NCBI GenBank assembly: GCA_020726085.1
Contig: DYTG01000095.1
Span: 1-6,561 of the forward strand
Direction: 5' to 3'
Length of the DNA: 6,561 nt
Source: Sulfurovum sp.
GTDB lineage: Bacteria; Campylobacterota; Campylobacteria; Campylobacterales; Sulfurovaceae
The notes under the pieces were generated by a model that did not search any database, was not told the origin of the DNA, and saw only the letters and a list, made by a program, of their open reading frames with translations. Shown piece by piece: positions 5,000 to 6,561 of this stretch. The translations under genes were made by a program, and so were the position numbers. Each line of letters starts with the position of its first letter. Position 1 is the first letter of the stretch.

Positions 5000-6235
5000 T
5001 TAGTAATCCTCGCTCTTTTTGTCTGCTAAATCTTTGAGAAACTTTTTGATATTTTTGGCGGCTTGGCGAATGCGTTTTTCATTTTCGATCAAGGCAATAC
5101 GGACATACTCATCTCCATACTTTCCAAATCCAATACCTGGACTTACCGCTACTCCCGCATGAACAAGCAACTGCTTAGCAAACTCCAAACTCCCCATGTG
5201 TCGTGCAATGGGTGGAATTTTTGCCCAAACAAACATACTGGCATTGGGTTTTGGTAGTCGCCAACCTGCATTTTCAAAAGCTTCGATAAGTACGTCACGT
5301 CGTTTTTCGTAGCGTGGTATCACTTGCGTTTGAGGAATATCACTGTACTCATCAAGTGCTACTGTGGCGGCTATTTGAATAGGGGTAAACATACCGTAAT
5401 CCAACCACGATTTGATGCTTTGCAAAGCACCAATCATCTTTTTGTTGCCTACCACAAAACCGACTCGCCATCCTGCCATATTGTAGCTTTTGGATAGAGT
5501 ATAGCACTCAACGGCTACATCTTTGGCACCCTCAACGCAGAGAATAGAGGGCGTAGTGTAGCCATCAAAAGTAATGTCAGCATAAGCAATATCAGAAATG
5601 ACATAAAAACGCTCTTGTTTGGCTAGTGCTACCAATCTCTCATAAAAGTGAGGCGTAACCGTCGCTGTAGAGGGGTTGTGCGGGAAGTTTACCAACACAA
5701 ATTTCGCTCTTGGGACTGAGTTGAGCAACGCACCGTGAAGATTTTCAAAAAACTTATCCTCATCAACCTCAAACGTCTCCTCGTCAAAGACCAGCTCCAT
5801 CTTCTCTACATTAGCACCCGCTAAAATAAAAGCTTGAGAGTGAATAGGATAGGTAGGATCGGGGATAATAGCCACATCTCCCAAATTGGAAATAGCTTGT
5901 ACGAGATGGACATATCCCTCTTTGCTCCCCATAGTAGCTACGATCTCTTCATTGGGGTCTAATATTACGCCGTATTTGCGTTTGTACCACTTTGCCATTG
6001 CCAAACGAAGCTTATAGATACCTTTACTTGCACTGTATCCGTGCGTTTTGTTGCGATTGGCAGCTTCACAAAGCTTGTCGATGATAGGTTGGGGAGTGGG
6101 GGCATCGGGATTTCCCATCGAAAAATCGATAATATCCTCTCCTGCACGACGAGCCGACATTTTGAGGTCATTAATCTGTGCAAAAATATATTTTGGCAAT
6201 CGATTGATTTTATCAAATTGTATTTCTTCAAACAT
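5000..6235 (-). CDS. alaC: PLP-dependent class I/II aminotransferase, AlaC-like
   Basis: Cytosolic fold-type I aminotransferase of 411 residues. It closely follows the E. coli AlaC (glutamate-pyruvate transaminase) pattern as I remember it: RLPKYIFAQINDLKMSARR at the start, FSMGNPD (38-44), HGYSASKG (65-72), GSKEG (103-107), NFPHNP (183-188, with the PLP-binding N187), SDIAYAD (214-220, with D215 and Y218), TLSKSYNMAGWRVGF with Schiff-base K249 and R257, SPGIGFG near the C-terminus, and the substrate-carboxylate R379. Related proteins are often labelled LL-diaminopimelate or aspartate aminotransferase, so substrate is not settled; alanine synthesis is the best guess, and the link to hom could also suggest an aspartate-family role. 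The ATG has AGGAAG about 5 nt upstream and begins 32 nt after the preceding stop. No separate promoter is visible, so it is probably co-transcribed with its upstream neighbour. Confidence 0.9.
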   Translation of the reverse strand: MFEEIQFDKINRLPKYIFAQINDLKMSARRAGEDIIDFSMGNPDAPTPQPIIDKLCEAANRNKTHGYSASKGIYKLRLAMAKWYKRKYGVILDPNEEIVATMGSKEGYVHLVQAISNLGDVAIIPDPTYPIHSQAFILAGANVEKMELVFDEETFEVDEDKFFENLHGALLNSVPRAKFVLVNFPHNPSTATVTPHFYERLVALAKQERFYVISDIAYADITFDGYTTPSILCVEGAKDVAVECYTLSKSYNMAGWRVGFVVGNKKMIGALQSIKSWLDYGMFTPIQIAATVALDEYSDIPQTQVIPRYEKRRDVLIEAFENAGWRLPKPNASMFVWAKIPPIARHMGSLEFAKQLLVHAGVAVSPGIGFGKYGDEYVRIALIENEKRIRQAAKNIKKFLKDLADKKSEDY

Positions 6236-6267
6236 TTTTCTTCCTAAATTTCAATATTGCGAAGTCA

Positions 6268-6561
6268 CTAGAGACCGTATCCGCCGAACTTTTTGTACTC
6301 TTCTTGACTCAGTTGTGTTGCGCCACTGACTTTGTCGATTTTGAAGTATGATAAAGTGGTAACATTATACTCTTTTTGGGTGTGATTATCAATAAATGTA
6401 AACGAACCTTTTTTGACTATCATAAGCCAATCGGCAGAGAGGTCAAAGGGATACTCTTGAGTTTGATTGGCATAGGTTTTGTATCGGTGACTCTTTTTGT
6501 TGGTCAAACGAAACCATATTTTTTCGCTAGGCACAAGCGTGAGAGTCTCAATAGGAGTAGG
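6268..6561 (-). CDS. C-terminal part of a predicted RodZ-like/HTH envelope protein (5' end outside the window)
   Basis: The frame is open to the right edge (nine codons before a GTG at 6534 also read sensibly as PTPIETLTL), so the gene is cut off by the window rather than starting at that GTG. The visible 97 residues form a beta-rich domain: VPSEKIWFRLTNKK, then SADWLMIVKKGSFTFID, and an end KIDKVSGATQLSQEEYKKFGGYGL. From memory this matches the C-terminal extracytoplasmic domain of Campylobacterota helix-turn-helix/RodZ-like proteins, which often finish with EEFKxxNGG and an aromatic residue. No membrane segment or DNA-binding domain lies in the visible part, so the assignment rests on the tail only. 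It ends in TAG 32 nt before the aminotransferase and probably heads or belongs to the same transcript. Confidence 0.55.
   Translation of the reverse strand, partial: PTPIETLTLVPSEKIWFRLTNKKSHRYKTYANQTQEYPFDLSADWLMIVKKGSFTFIDNHTQKEYNVTTLSYFKIDKVSGATQLSQEEYKKFGGYGL

Noticed and set aside
1..6561. CRISPR arrays, tRNA or rRNA genes, insertion sequences, phage or defence clusters
   Set aside because: No regularly spaced repeats, cloverleaf sequence, transposase motif or terminal inverted repeats were seen on either strand.

Overview
The window looks like a piece of a Campylobacterota (epsilonproteobacterial) chromosome, probably from a free-living lineage such as the Sulfurimonas/Sulfuricurvum/Sulfurospirillum type. 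This rests on three things: the protein sequences, as I remember the family (PGK with the FIRCDFNVP and NITDDRRIR blocks, a short 231-residue TIM); the order aminotransferase then homoserine dehydrogenase, which I recall from Campylobacter; and AT-rich DNA with TGCTATAAT-type promoters that lack a clear -35 box. The genus is inference. Nearly every gene lies on the minus strand, so transcription runs from high to low coordinates.

Layout from the right edge leftwards. (1) 6561-3740 is a tight minus-strand unit: the 3' end of a protein resembling the C-terminus of RodZ/HTH membrane proteins, an AlaC-type aminotransferase, and homoserine dehydrogenase, whose start codon directly follows the aminotransferase stop. 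This is an amino-acid (alanine, threonine/methionine) block. (2) 3739-3620 is a short intergenic region with a weak hairpin and the promoter of the next gene. (3) 3586-2963 is a DedA/VTT-family membrane protein that lacks the charged residues normally conserved in the family. (4) 2956-2748 is a small plus-strand gene, convergent with the DedA gene, well equipped with promoter and ribosome binding site but broken by a one-base frameshift. A perfect 20-bp palindrome at 2950-2969 supplies the stop codons of both convergent genes and probably terminates both. (5) 2747-2606 is a divergent promoter region. (6) 2605-429 is a glycolytic operon, pgk-tpiA-(small J-domain protein), with a 4-bp pgk/tpiA overlap and a 9-nt tpiA/J-gene gap. 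(7) 403-1 is a decayed gene with a frameshift and an in-frame TGA, still open at the left edge; it may derive from a restriction-endonuclease-like ORF, but that identification is weak.

The large housekeeping genes are all intact, while the two small or accessory reading frames each carry what looks like a single missing A in a short A-run. I see no tRNA, rRNA, CRISPR array, insertion sequence or clearly new multi-gene system here. The items most worth checking are the palindrome shared by two stop codons, the two frameshifted genes, and the charge-depleted DedA protein.
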